From NCBI RefSeq assembly GCF_042242105.1, contig NC_092032.1, forward strand, positions 16,665,915 through 16,729,914: DNA of 64,000 nucleotides, read 5' to 3'. Of the stretch, positions 1-54,909 are shown piece after piece. The first letter of the stretch is position 1. The number at the start of each line of letters is the position of its first letter. The translations under genes and the position numbers were made by a program. This stretch comes from Pempheris klunzingeri (lineage: Eukaryota > Chordata > Actinopteri > Acropomatiformes > Pempheridae). The notes below the pieces were generated by a model. That model worked only from the letters and a program-made list of their open reading frames with translations, did no database searches and was not told the DNA's origin.

Positions 1-433
1 TCTAAGAAAAGAGTAAAATACAAATAAAATCTGTAACATAATGTGACTTTGTGCTGGTTTTGGTCATTTAACAAACATCACAATGACAAAGTTTGGATAA
101 AATGTAAATTGCTCTTGTTCATAAGATTGTTCAACTTTAAATTGTGGTCATAATTATTTCAGTCACACAGATTTTGTTATCTTTCTAAAAGAGCCAGGCT
201 AGCTGATTTCCCTGCTCTTTGTGCTAAGCTACGCTAACTGAATGTGTTTTCAATCTTCTCATCTACCAAATAAACATTACTTCCCAAAAACAATCAATTT
301 ATTTGAAATAATCTGGACAAATTAAAACGCTTTATGAAAACTTTATTTGCGGCTTAGATTATTACATGCAAACACCGCTCTGTCCACAGGCAGAGAGGAT
401 GAGAAAGCCTTGGTACATTTCAGTAGAAAGGTA

Positions 434-1753
434 AACTTCTTACTTTCTTTATTAAAACATAATGGCTCTGAAAAGATTAGTACTATTGCAGATGCAAACC
501 TTTGTAAATATGATATAGTATTCTATAATAATTCATGGGAATGCAATTAAAATACTGCATTTTAAATCAGAACTGTACATCTATTGTATACAATTTGTAT
601 AGATTTTCGCTGCTTTGCAAAGAATGTATGATTAACTATCGCTCACACGAAATCTTTCCACAATATTCATACAAATATATCACACATTAAATTATACAAT
701 ATAGAAAAATTGGACAGCGTAAACAACACAGACGGTGACAAGTTATGCATTAATAATCCGACAGCTAAGTGGAAAATGATTCTCACCACCTCATGGCTCG
801 CTAGGTAGTATGATTAATATTAATTTGGTCAATTATGCTACAGTATGTGGACATACGAAATCATAATACCATCTACAGTATTAATGTACCTTATGATGTT
901 GAGGCACTTCTTCTATTTGGAAAACAGTGAAGTAGAGACTCAGGCCGCTCACACATAAAGCACACACTGATATGCGGGTGATGAGAACCTTGTCTAACTT
1001 ATACACGACACTTAGCAGTCACTTTAAACACAAACCTCACTTATACAGCTGCAGCAATGCCTTCACTGTAACTGTCGCTAAAAGCAATAAATATTAACTT
1101 ATTCTCAGAATTTAAAAGAATTTCACACATCAATATATTATTACATTCAATCCTCCCTTCTAATCTACAGGTATTACATTTTATCATAGCAGCATTGCCT
1201 GGGCAACTAATGAAAGTGAAGTGATGAATTTATGACGACATCAAGCGTTACGCTCAAAACAAAACAAGTATCGGGCCCATTTTTTTGTGCAACAAAGCTT
1301 TAGTTATGGGAATAACTGAGAAGCTATTGTAGTTGGTTCATAGACACGCTGACGACAATCCAACTCCAAGTTCCCCCTCTCAACACAAACCGTTTCTTAC
1401 ACAGAAAAAGATTCCAGGACAGTGGTTATCATCTTGTAAAGTTTCAATAATCGCAGGCTGTGAGCCCAAACATTCATGTCTCCACTTGATTCCACATTAC
1501 GTCACGTCTGAGATGCACTCTTCCTCTCACTCATTACTCCAGGTGCCTTCTTCATAGTGCAAAAGCAAATTACTGGGCTGCGGGTCTAAGCAGGGGGGGA
1601 GTTACGGCCATTAGCAACCCAACCAAAGACATTTAGAGGACTCTTCTTCATCAGCAATGCCCATGGGTGTTTGGGTGAGCGTGGGTTCAGTTGATTGGTC
1701 TGTTTAAAGCAGGAGGAAATTAAGGAGTTAAAGCTGGACATTGCATTCAAATC
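434..1753 (-). other. acbd5: acbd5 3'UTR (outer end approximate)
   Basis: AT-rich sequence after the stop codon with no other gene visible. Minus-strand AATAAA signals occur at 453-448, 347-342 and 303-298, so cleavage could fall anywhere from about 430 to 280. The leftmost 280 bases hold nothing I can assign. A plus-strand AATAAA near 269 could equally belong to an unseen left-hand neighbour. Confidence 0.5.
448..453 (-). terminator. acbd5: candidate acbd5 polyadenylation signal (AATAAA)
   Basis: First perfect minus-strand AATAAA downstream of the acbd5 stop. Two further copies follow at 347-342 and 303-298. The choice among them cannot be made from sequence alone. Confidence 0.45.
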
Positions 1754-1894
1754 TTACATTTCATAGTGTTCTGTACATGAATACCTTCTCCTCCTCTGCA
1801 GGTATAGACGAATAAGCCACTGTACCACAAAAGGCCAAATCACAGCAAAGGCCAGACTGGTTGGAGAGATGTCAAAAGGCCACCAGGACGGTTT
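1754..1894 (-). CDS. acbd5: acbd5 coding exon 11 (tail anchor and stop)
   Basis: Residues 471-516 and the TAA stop (1756-1754). [11 protein letters not shown] leads into the hydrophobic anchor [19 protein letters not shown] and then QRRRR, the basic tail used for PEX19-type peroxisomal targeting. Nine further residues (YSCTEHYEM) follow the arginines, more than in human. Confidence 0.94.
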   Translation of the reverse strand, partial: KPSWWPFDISPTSLAFAVIWPFVVQWLIRLYLQRRRRYSCTEHYEM

Positions 1895-4800
1895 CTGGGA
1901 AAATTAAAAATAAAATCAATTACAACAATAAAAACTTAACTGGTGTATGATGAAAAGGTGCATTACTTTCCAACTGTTTACCTGACTCCTCTTATTCACT
2001 GGAGGTGTTGCATAAGTTGGAGACAGAGACATTGATCTTGCCTGCAGAGGGTAAGACAAATAGAAAAAGTCCATAAACGTCTGTATAGACCATTAACATA
2101 TTGCTTTAAATGTTTCATTGATGGTCTGTCCTCAGAGTGTTGTTTACAATGCCAAAGTACAAACCCCTTATCTTTATTTAGAAGCCTCATCTACGCGCTA
2201 AAATCATTTTTACTTTGCAGGATCTGGGCTACATTTTACACAGCGTACTGTCTAACCGCCGTGTTAGGTTTGTTAGTCACAGTCTGTTGATGGAAATGAC
2301 CTTTGTAGGTGGATTTTAAAGTTACAACTTAGTTATTAGTTATTCTTGTCAACCCCTTTCCCTCCACGTTCACTTAATGAGAATAAAGATGCAGCCCAAA
2401 GTACTCAGGAAAACATAATCAGATGGAAATGAATAAGTAAAAAAGATGTACAGAAAAAGAGGTCCCAATTGATTCAAAGCAGTTCATGATTTTGTGCGAA
2501 TCCAACCAATAACTTCCAAACATGGCCACATGTCATCATCTAACAAAGCTGCTGTTTTTGGGACCTTTCTTTCTGAAGGTGATGGATGACGACATGCTGG
2601 TCTGACCTGGCTGGCGGTGAGAGCCTCCAGGGTGTGCAGCCTCTCCAAGACGCTCTGCATGTCCTCCTGCAGTCTAGCCAACGCCACGACGATCTGCTCA
2701 TTCAGGCTCCCTCCAGGTGTTACGGCTCCTCCCCGGCGGCTCCCGTCCCCATCTCCACCGCTGTGCATGGGCACCAGAGATCCAGAGCCGAGGCCTGGAG
2801 ACCTGGAGCCTAAAAGAATTTCAAAAAGATCTATAATTACTACACACAATGCCTACATCAGAAGAACGTGTTGGTGTGTCAGTGGCGCATCATTGACACA
2901 CAAATGATATGCAAATTATGTTCTCAAAGAATCAATTCCTCTTTTTGCCCTTACAGGTTATATGTAACTTTAAAAATGAGACCCCTGTCTAATTTAAACA
3001 TAACATGAAAAACAGGTAAATTGTTACACATAAAACCTTTCAGGGCAAAAAGATGAATTCATTGATTAAGAAAAGAATTCTATGTGAAGAACTTGGGACA
3101 GTTTTTCAGGGAAAATCCAACAGATTGGACGTGCATGTGTGCTTCCCTCTCTTCAGCTGCACTACAACGCTAAAATTAGCTTAGCTCAACAAGCGGCCGA
3201 CACAAAGTCAATCTGAGGACACACACACCAAAAGTTTCATCTAGTGAGGTCCATGTGGCTAAAAGGGAATGTCACCAATGTCAGGGGAAAAAAGGGGTCA
3301 ACACTGAGAGGGCATTTGATTCATGCTCCCTTGCAAAAGCAAACTACTATCTGATTGGATATGTGAGGTGGCTAGCTTGCCAAATTACTTAACTTGGTAA
3401 CATGATCCATGATATTAAGTCATGAGACACGGTCCTGATTTTATCCAACAATAAATCATGTAAAGGTACAAAAAGCAACGAAAGGCAGGGACCAGCCAAC
3501 TAGCTAGCTGTGACCTGAGCTAAGTTAAGGTTAGACACATAGCTGTAGCACAGAAACAAGGCGACCTTACCCCTTCCTCTTCTGACCAAAGAGCTGTCCA
3601 GCATGTCTGCATTCGGTCTCTGTCTCTGTCTCTGTGACATTGTTCCATCTGTGTCTCCATCTTCTCCTCCACACCTGATGGCCTGCGGTGGACCATCAAC
3701 ATCCATTTGGGGCTCCTGCGCTGCTTGTGGCTCCTCTAGAGGTGGCGGGACGTGGTTCTCCTCCTCATCAAGGTCGTCCAAAGAGCGGTTATGCTCCGAG
3801 CTCTGGGGAAGTCGCACAGAAAAATGAATCAATGCTGGGCCAAGAGCTGCAACAGCTTCGCTAAATCAAGTAGTTTTAGTTTGTTACTTGCCTCTTCCTG
3901 GCCGAACTGGTCCACAGAATCACAGTAGACTTCACTGTCTGAGTCACTGGCCAGGTGACAGGGACCTGACACATCTATGCTGGGGTCTAAGATCAGTACG
4001 AAGGGCGAAAAAAAAGGAAACAACAGCTCAGATTGGCCCTGCACTGTAATGTAGAGTACGCTGCATTGTAATCAACAGAGTGACATGGAGGAAGGGGGCG
4101 TTCACTTAATTTGGGGGTTTTGAGTGCCATTTCAACAAAAGCCATTAATTTAATCCATTAAAACTGTCCCAGAAGCAGCTGATGTGTAACGTGCTAAGAT
4201 TCAGTGTCTGCCGAGAGGCCACAGCTCGGGGAATGGAGCTTAGCAGATTATCTGATCACATGGTGCACTGATACACCAGCACAGGCAGTGGGTGAGGCGA
4301 GTTCAGAGTCCTCAGTCACCATTTTGAAACATTTCCTGGATGAGTTTGTGTGTCACAACACAACAGGATATTCAAAAAAAATGCAGCACTTTGACCAGAA
4401 CACACCATACTGTCATGGAAGTCGGTGTTTCTTACCTGTGTGGTGACCGTTGAGCAGAGGCTCGCTGACTGAACCCTCTTGGGTGTCACTGTTCAGGGTG
4501 GCTCTGGAATGATTCCCATTGGTCAGGTGGGTGACCCCGTTAGCCACCTTACCGTTGGACAGGGGCGCTTTGGGTCTCCTGGCTGAACCCTTCTTCTTTG
4601 GCTGTGAGGCTGCTGATTTCTTGTCTGAAGTAAAATCCCAACAAAAGAAAATCACATCAGTTTAAATGCTTTTCTGACAATGTTTTCTGACACCGTTTTT
4701 ATAACTTTGTTACCTTTTCTGAGCTCCCTTATCGCCTCTTCATCTTCCTCATCATCATCCTCCTCCTCATCATCCTCCTCTTCTTCTTCTTGTGTCTCTT

Positions 4801-7152
4801 CGTCTGAGGTTTCCTTCGCTTCCTTAGGTTTGAGCCTGCCAGGACGGGTCTCCAGTGTGCCGTTGAGCTCCATCGTTCTGATGATGCTCTTCGTGACGCT
4901 CTTAGACGGCACTGAGTTCAGCACTGTCCCAAACCCTGTGCAACATGGATGCAATCCCAGTGTCACAAATACTAAAAAGACAATGCTTGCTTCACGGCAT
5001 GTAACACGTCTTTCTGCTGAGTGATTAAATCATTCCAACCTGTTTACACAAGGTTGAGAGACAGAAGACTCTGCGAGTAAAGTACAGGGTAACTCAACAC
5101 AGTTTGGATTTATCTGCATCAACTAATAGCAAAAGAGATCTTAAAAGTACAAAGCCACGTGTTCTGTGCTACTAATTCAGCATGTGTGACATTACTGCTA
5201 ATAAGCACTAAAAGCATCTGTAGCTACAACACCAGACAGACACTAAACTATACATCCACAATCAAATCATTACACAGGAATGGACTTGCCTTCCAGTTGC
5301 CTAGCAAACTGTGTCAAACGGGCTGAGCATACGACAGGAGGCAAATTATACAAAGGTTAAGCTCCGCATGTGGGTTTTGGCATCAAAAACAAAGTGAAAG
5401 GTGGGAGGTGTTGCACCCGGTGAATAAAACCCACCCGTGCTCAGGTCTGATATGTGGGAGATCTTTTTCCTGTCCTCGATCAGCTCATAGAACGGGCCGA
5501 GGACGCGCAAGAGCTCCTCCACCTCGTCCGTCATGGGCATGCCCTCCAGGATCTGTGCAGCAAATCAGAATCAGAATCAGCTTTTATTGGCCAAGTGTGT
5601 GAACACAAACAAGGAATCTGACTTTTTTTCCACTGCTCTGGTGTGCTGACACATAATCAGATTAAAAAAAAGCTGAACAAAGTAAACACACATTTAACTT
5701 TAGCAAAAAATGTACAATGTAAATATATATAGAAAATACAAATACATCAATAAAAGCAACATCAAAAGTGACATTTAGCTCAAATCCACACACAGTTAAA
5801 CTTCTAGTATTCCTTTATAATAAAGCAGTTATATCTTCTATAAAAGTATCTTTAACTGAGAAAACGTACCAGCTTCATTTCGTCAACATAGGCTGACATT
5901 GCTTCTTCTTTTGGCATATCTCCAAGAGAACTCCACGCATCCCTGAATGATTAAACAAAAACTGCATTATTACATCGTTCTATCAAAATCAAAGCTCTGT
6001 TTCAACTATCAAAATCTGTTTTCAGTGCTTCTGTGCCAGGTTTCAACTTTGTCAATAGGGCAACTTCACTTGAGGTCAACGTGTTCTTCATTCGCTGTGG
6101 GTCAAAGGCTGACAGAGGCTTAACCGTTCATTAGTAACAAGTGCGATTCCTACGATTTCCTGATAACCTCGCAAATGTAATGGGACCATGAGAGCAAGTG
6201 TCCTGCTAAGTGGGTAGGAGGTTACATTCCAAGTCAGCGTGCAGGGATCCGATCACCGAACACAACCTGAGACCAAACAGAGGGAGAAGCACTGGACCAT
6301 TAAACCCAGGGGAAAGAGTTTACTCTGTCTTGTTTGGCACAGAGTTCAAGAGGGGGTAAACACAACATGTTGATATAGTCAGATATGATTTTAATGTCAG
6401 TATTCCACAATTTAAGGGCAATTAAAGTGAATTATTTGCCTTGAAGACTTCCGTATTCATGCAGCTTGTCTAGTCAGCCGGCCCTCGAAGGAAAATGATT
6501 CTCCTATCTAAGAATAGATTAGTGAATGTCACACCTGTGTATGCCTTTAGGCAACAACAAAAACACACTCTCTGGCTGCACTTTTCCTTTTGTCTTTACC
6601 ATTTTGCTTTGCCGACTGCGTCCCAGAAACCAGGCCGTGGTATATTGCACGCTCCCACTGTGGCTTGTTTATAGTAACTGTAGAACTTGAGCATCATGTC
6701 ATTGGACGGCTGAAAGGGACCTGGGAGAGAAAAAACACTTTAATCACAACGTGTAAATGTTTTATTCTAACATGTACGTAGCAGATTTGGGACAAGACAG
6801 ACTTCCAGACTTGACTGCTGTGATTGTGCATTCAGTTGTAGACTGAATGGGGCATGGACATGGACACAAGCCCCTGCATGCTGCTTGCAAAGTGGATTAA
6901 ACCTTTAAATCGCACACGATCCAGGGCAGACAAAGCTGTCGCACTGCACCTGACTGAGATACCCTCATGTTGAAGCCCTCGGTGTGTTAAAGTGGTTAAA
7001 CAGGCCTGAGCTGCAGCAGCAGCAGCAGCAGCAGCACACTGGTGTCTCCACTCACCATCCGGAGGTAAACTCTTGATCACTTTGACGGCGGCATCAAACC
7101 TCAGCTGTATCAAACCGCTCGGATCTTCCGCTGAGACTCTCTGCACCTCCAT
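1754..7152 (-). CDS. acbd5: acbd5: acyl-CoA-binding domain protein 5 (tail-anchored, peroxisomal)
   Basis: Spliced CDS of 11 exons: 7152-7056, 6720-6600, 5942-5870, 5552-5435, 4935-4714, 4624-4436, 3986-3892, 3802-3571, 2809-2607, 2041-1982, 1894-1754. All phases join cleanly to give 516 residues (human is about 534). Seen in the protein: an N-terminal acyl-CoA-binding domain (about residues 9-103, with YKQATVG at 49-55 and KAKWDAW at 70-76), an acidic run (186-203), a FFAT-like motif [11 protein letters not shown] (292-302), a coiled coil (about 417-446), and a C-terminal membrane anchor (about 479-500) followed by four arginines. Known for the family: it binds very-long-chain acyl-CoA on the peroxisome surface and tethers peroxisomes to the ER through VAPA/VAPB. 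The match to ACBD5 rather than ACBD4 rests on the GSLNEQI-RLQEDMQ and PSWWPF-ISP segments. The intron between exons 7 and 8 uses a GC donor. Teleosts can carry more than one acbd5 copy, and the a/b assignment is not possible here. Confidence 0.95.
1982..2041 (-). CDS. acbd5: acbd5 coding exon 10 (60 nt)
   Basis: Residues 451-470, [20 protein letters not shown], a Ser/Thr/Pro linker between coiled coil and anchor. Acceptor is cctctgcag, donor is CAG|gtaaac. Sixty bases in phase 0 on both sides means it could be skipped in frame. The human protein has an equivalent linker, so it is probably constitutive. Confidence 0.85.
2607..2809 (-). CDS. acbd5: acbd5 coding exon 9 (coiled coil)
   Basis: Residues 383-450. 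A Gly/Ser-rich start is followed by the coiled coil [20 protein letters not shown] and [10 protein letters not shown]. Acceptor is cttttag, donor is CCAG|gtcaga. Confidence 0.94.
2929..3070. repeat. imperfect inverted repeat (hairpin) in acbd5 intron
   Basis: The arm at 2930-2968 (aatcaattcctctttttgcc then cttacaggttatatgtaac) is mirrored by 3023-3067 read on the other strand (aatcaatgaattcatctttt then tgccctgaaaggttttatg). The arms are about 40 bp with small indels, and the loop is about 55 bp. The shape fits a small MITE, but no family is assigned. Confidence 0.6.
3571..3802 (-). CDS. acbd5: acbd5 coding exon 8
   Basis: Residues 306-383, a poorly conserved disordered region ending in SLVRRGRG, which matches the human NVRRGRG segment. 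Acceptor is ttccccag, donor is AGGG|gtaagg. Confidence 0.9.
3892..3986 (-). CDS. acbd5: acbd5 coding exon 7 (FFAT-like motif)
   Basis: Residues 274-305. It contains [19 protein letters not shown], nearly identical to the human VAP-binding FFAT-like segment (EVYCDSMEQFGQEE). The donor is GAAGAG|gcaagt, a GC donor in its strongest context. Acceptor is gatcttag. Confidence 0.95.
4436..4624 (-). CDS. acbd5: acbd5 coding exon 6
   Basis: Residues 211-274, a basic start ([17 protein letters not shown]) followed by an Asn/Thr/Ser-rich linker. Acceptor is acttcag, donor is ACAG|gtaaga. Phase 1 on both sides agrees with its neighbours. Confidence 0.9.
4714..4935 (-). CDS. acbd5: acbd5 coding exon 5 (acidic linker)
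   Basis: Residues 137-211. A Glu/Asp run at 186-203 comes from a GAG/GAT/GAA-rich repeat. This linker varies between vertebrates. Acceptor is gttgcacag, donor is AAAAG|gtaaca. A long serine-run reading frame on the opposite strand is only its shadow. Confidence 0.92.
5435..5552 (-). CDS. acbd5: acbd5 coding exon 4
   Basis: Residues 98-137, [20 protein letters not shown] then [10 protein letters not shown]. It matches the conserved post-ACB helix. The acceptor gctgcacag lies directly against a dispersed repeat. Donor is ACGG|gtgggt. Confidence 0.93.
5555..5780. repeat. dispersed fish repeat next to acbd5 exon 4
   Basis: Contains aatcagaatcagaatcagct followed by tttattggccaagtgtgtga and a short-motif A/T-rich tail. 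From memory this sequence type recurs very widely in teleost genomes. I cannot name its class. Its end lies about ten bases from the exon 4 acceptor. Confidence 0.65.
5870..5942 (-). CDS. acbd5: acbd5 coding exon 3
   Basis: Residues 73-97, [20 protein letters not shown] then EMKL: the last helix of the acyl-CoA-binding domain. Acceptor is cattcag, donor is CTG|gtacgt. Confidence 0.95.
6600..6720 (-). CDS. acbd5: acbd5 coding exon 2
   Basis: Residues 33-73. It holds the core of the ligand site ([13 protein letters not shown], then [11 protein letters not shown]). Acceptor is ctcccag, donor is TG|gtaaag. The Trp73 codon is split across the intron, as expected from the human protein. Confidence 0.95.
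7011..7036. repeat. (CAG/CTG)n trinucleotide repeat
   Basis: About eight perfect copies. It reads as CTG on the acbd5 transcribed strand, about 20 nt downstream of the exon 1 donor. Confidence 0.9.
7056..7152 (-). CDS. acbd5: acbd5 coding exon 1
   Basis: ATG at 7152-7150, residues 1-33 (first base of G33). It opens the acyl-CoA-binding domain with [15 protein letters not shown]. Donor is G|gtgagt. A (CTG)n tract lies about 20 nt inside the following intron. Confidence 0.93.
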
Positions 7153-7440
7153 CGTGCCGCACTGAGACGGTCAACACAAAAACCTGCACACACACAGTAA
7201 ACACTCACATCCTCTGCAGTGTGTTAGGGCACTTTAGCAGCGCCCGAGCGGCTAGCTAAACTTGTAAGTTTCAGTGTCTAAAGTGTGTTATGGCTACCAG
7301 TAGGAGGAGGTTGTGTCCGTTGTGTATCTAGGACACAACATCTCGTATGCGACACAAGTGTAACTACCCGGATATTTGCGCTAGACTCGATTTAAGCTCC
7401 TAAACTATCGACGGAAAAACTAAAAAGCGACGACACTTAC

Positions 7441-7500
7441 CGTTAAAGTCAACGGCCTAGCTGTTTATGTCAAGGCGACCTGTCTTTAGCCCTCGACCAG
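7441..7500 (-). other. acbd5: acbd5 non-coding first exon (5'UTR; outer end approximate)
   Basis: On the minus strand a strong donor (gtaagtgtcg, 7440-7431) is followed by an intron of 257 nt ending in tgtgtgcag (acceptor AG at 7185-7184). The remaining 5'UTR is 7183-7153, just before the ATG. The transcription start is not visible, so the outer boundary is a guess. Stops in the leader argue against an N-terminal extension. Confidence 0.6.
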
Positions 7501-7536
7501 ACGCCATGAACAAGAATAATAAAGACAGGCAGGGGT

Positions 7537-7555
7537 GCACTCTGGGAGATGTAGT
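7537..7555 (-). promoter_or_regulatory. ZNF143/Staf-like site in the acbd5 promoter
   Basis: The minus strand reads ACTACATCTCCCAGAGTGC, matching the ACTACAATTCCCAGAATGC promoter motif at 16 of 19 positions. It lies about 100 bp upstream of the inferred non-coding exon's donor. Binding by ZNF143 is inference. Confidence 0.6.
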
Positions 7556-7779
7556 TTTCTGCTCGTCGTCAATTTTTTTTTTGTTGCCTACAATCACCAC
7601 AATCCTACGCGTCCACTTCAACGCTTTTGTAGCGTTAAGTTCAGGACGGAGTTATGACAAACATGTGTACTGAATAAAACGTTTTAAGGGATTAATATAT
7701 CACATTTTATGTCAGACTATTTTCATGTCATCGCGAATTCATAACATAGACCCCCCCGTCTTCCACAGTTAGAAGTAAA

Positions 7780-7798
7780 ACTTCACATCCCATCATGC
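7780..7798 (+). promoter_or_regulatory. second, weaker ZNF143-like site, opposite orientation
   Basis: Plus strand ACTTCACATCCCATCATGC, about 15 of 19 matches to the same motif. It lies about 240 bp from the first site, in the divergent acbd5/abi1 interval. Confidence 0.4.
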
Positions 7799-7924
7799 TC
7801 CGGGTCAGCAGCCATGTTTTTTTCCCACCCGTCGTCAGCTGGAAGGGTGATAGGCAGACAGCTGAAAAAAGGAAGAGCTCTCACTTTGCCTTTATTTTCA
7901 AGCACCACAAATCGCTGGAAGATG

Positions 7925-8095
7925 TTTAATGATGAAGTTAGTCAATTCATTTAATTGTCAATCGATATAACCACAAACTATTTTGATAGTTTATTAACTG
8001 GTATTTTTTCAAGCACAAATGCCAAATAAAAGTGTCAGTTCTCAAATGTGAGGATTGTGTTTTTTGTTTCTGATATTTAACCATTAATTCATTAT
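7925..8095 (+). repeat. dispersed repeat, copy A (left half)
   Basis: Shares the cores caagcacaaatgccaaa and ttctcaaatgtgaggatt with copies at 13140-13330 and 41035-41180. The order of motifs matches a repeat I know to be very common in teleost genomes. Confidence 0.55.
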
Positions 8096-8559
8096 TGAGA
8101 AAGTTATTTGCAATAAAGTGTATTTATTAACAAACACATATATCTGAAGATGAAATAAGCAAACTTACTTATATGTTTGTGTGAGAAAGCAGAGGCCTAA
8201 ATAAGGAAATATATATATAAATGTCATTAACCCTTGAAAAATAACTAAATAAATAACAAAAAAGTTACATAATCTGAACAAATAATGAAAATACATGTAT
8301 AAAATCAGCAGGGGAAGAAAAAAATTCAGATATTTTACTTTATAGTAAAAAATTAACACATTTAATAGTTAGTTAGTTAAATCTCCGAACTGTAGAAGAA
8401 GCAGAAGCATAAACTAACTTAAAATTGTACTCAATACTCAAGTAAAGTACAAGTACGGCTTCTTCTTCATGACATATCTACTGCACTGTGTTTTTCAGAC
8501 AGCTTTCCTTTCCTTTCCTTTGAATTATTCTAATAATTTGAATGTATTTACAATCGTTT

Positions 8560-8720
8560 AGACGTTGTGAAGGTGTCACTTTGGGCTCTGGGTCATTGCG
8601 CTGGCATTTCTCATTATTTTCTGATCTTCTACAAAACCAATCAATGGATGAATGGAGAAAATAATCAGCAGATTAATCCATAATGAAAACAATCATCAGC
8701 TGAAGTCCGATACAAGATAA
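8560..8720 (+). repeat. dispersed repeat, copy B (right half)
   Basis: Carries the later motifs of the same family: tcactttgggctctgggtc, ctcattattttctgat, then gagaaaataatcagcagatt and aatccataatgaaaacaatc. It may be the right half of copy A, split by about 460 bp of other sequence. Confidence 0.6.
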
Positions 8721-9133
8721 TTCAAAATGAGCTCCACCTCAACCAGCTACACATCGAATAACAGCAACAGGGGACATTTTTCTGCTTGGAGCACTTTTAC
8801 TTTAAAAACTTTAATTAAAATGTCCTAATTATACTTACAATATTTTATTTAAAATTTAGTAAACTATCCTCAAATGGCTTTTACTTGCAACGTAGTATTT
8901 TAGAGTGTGGTATCAATACTTCTACTTCAGTAAAGCATCTGAAATCCTCCTTTACATGCACATAATAACACAGAATAATGATATTGGTCCCACTTTTGTA
9001 GCCTCGGAGTGACCCCTCCCCCCCACTACAGACGATCTTCGGCTCGGGGTTAAGCCACATTGAGGGCAGAAATCCCACAATAGGAGGCGGAGGATTTGGC
9101 TTTTTCTTTTTTTTTTTTCCGAGGCTGAGCTGA

Positions 9134-54850
<45,717 letters not shown>

Positions 54851-54909
54851 ACGCGTGGTCTCTTGGAGGGACGAGGCTTTGCTTAGAAAAAAAAAAAAAC
54901 AAGCCAAAA

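Larger units (their letters stand above)
7560..9100. other. divergent intergenic region between acbd5 and abi1
   Basis: About 1.5 kb, AT-rich, with no coding exon that I can support. It holds the second ZNF143-like site, two halves of a degenerate dispersed repeat (about 7925-8095 and 8560-8720) and A/T-rich filler. The abi1 promoter must lie near its right end, where a polypyrimidine run (9099-9120) precedes a G/A-rich leader. Confidence 0.7.

Noticed and set aside
4680-5024. Serine-run frame on the plus strand
   Set aside because: Antisense of the acidic acbd5 exon 5 repeat.
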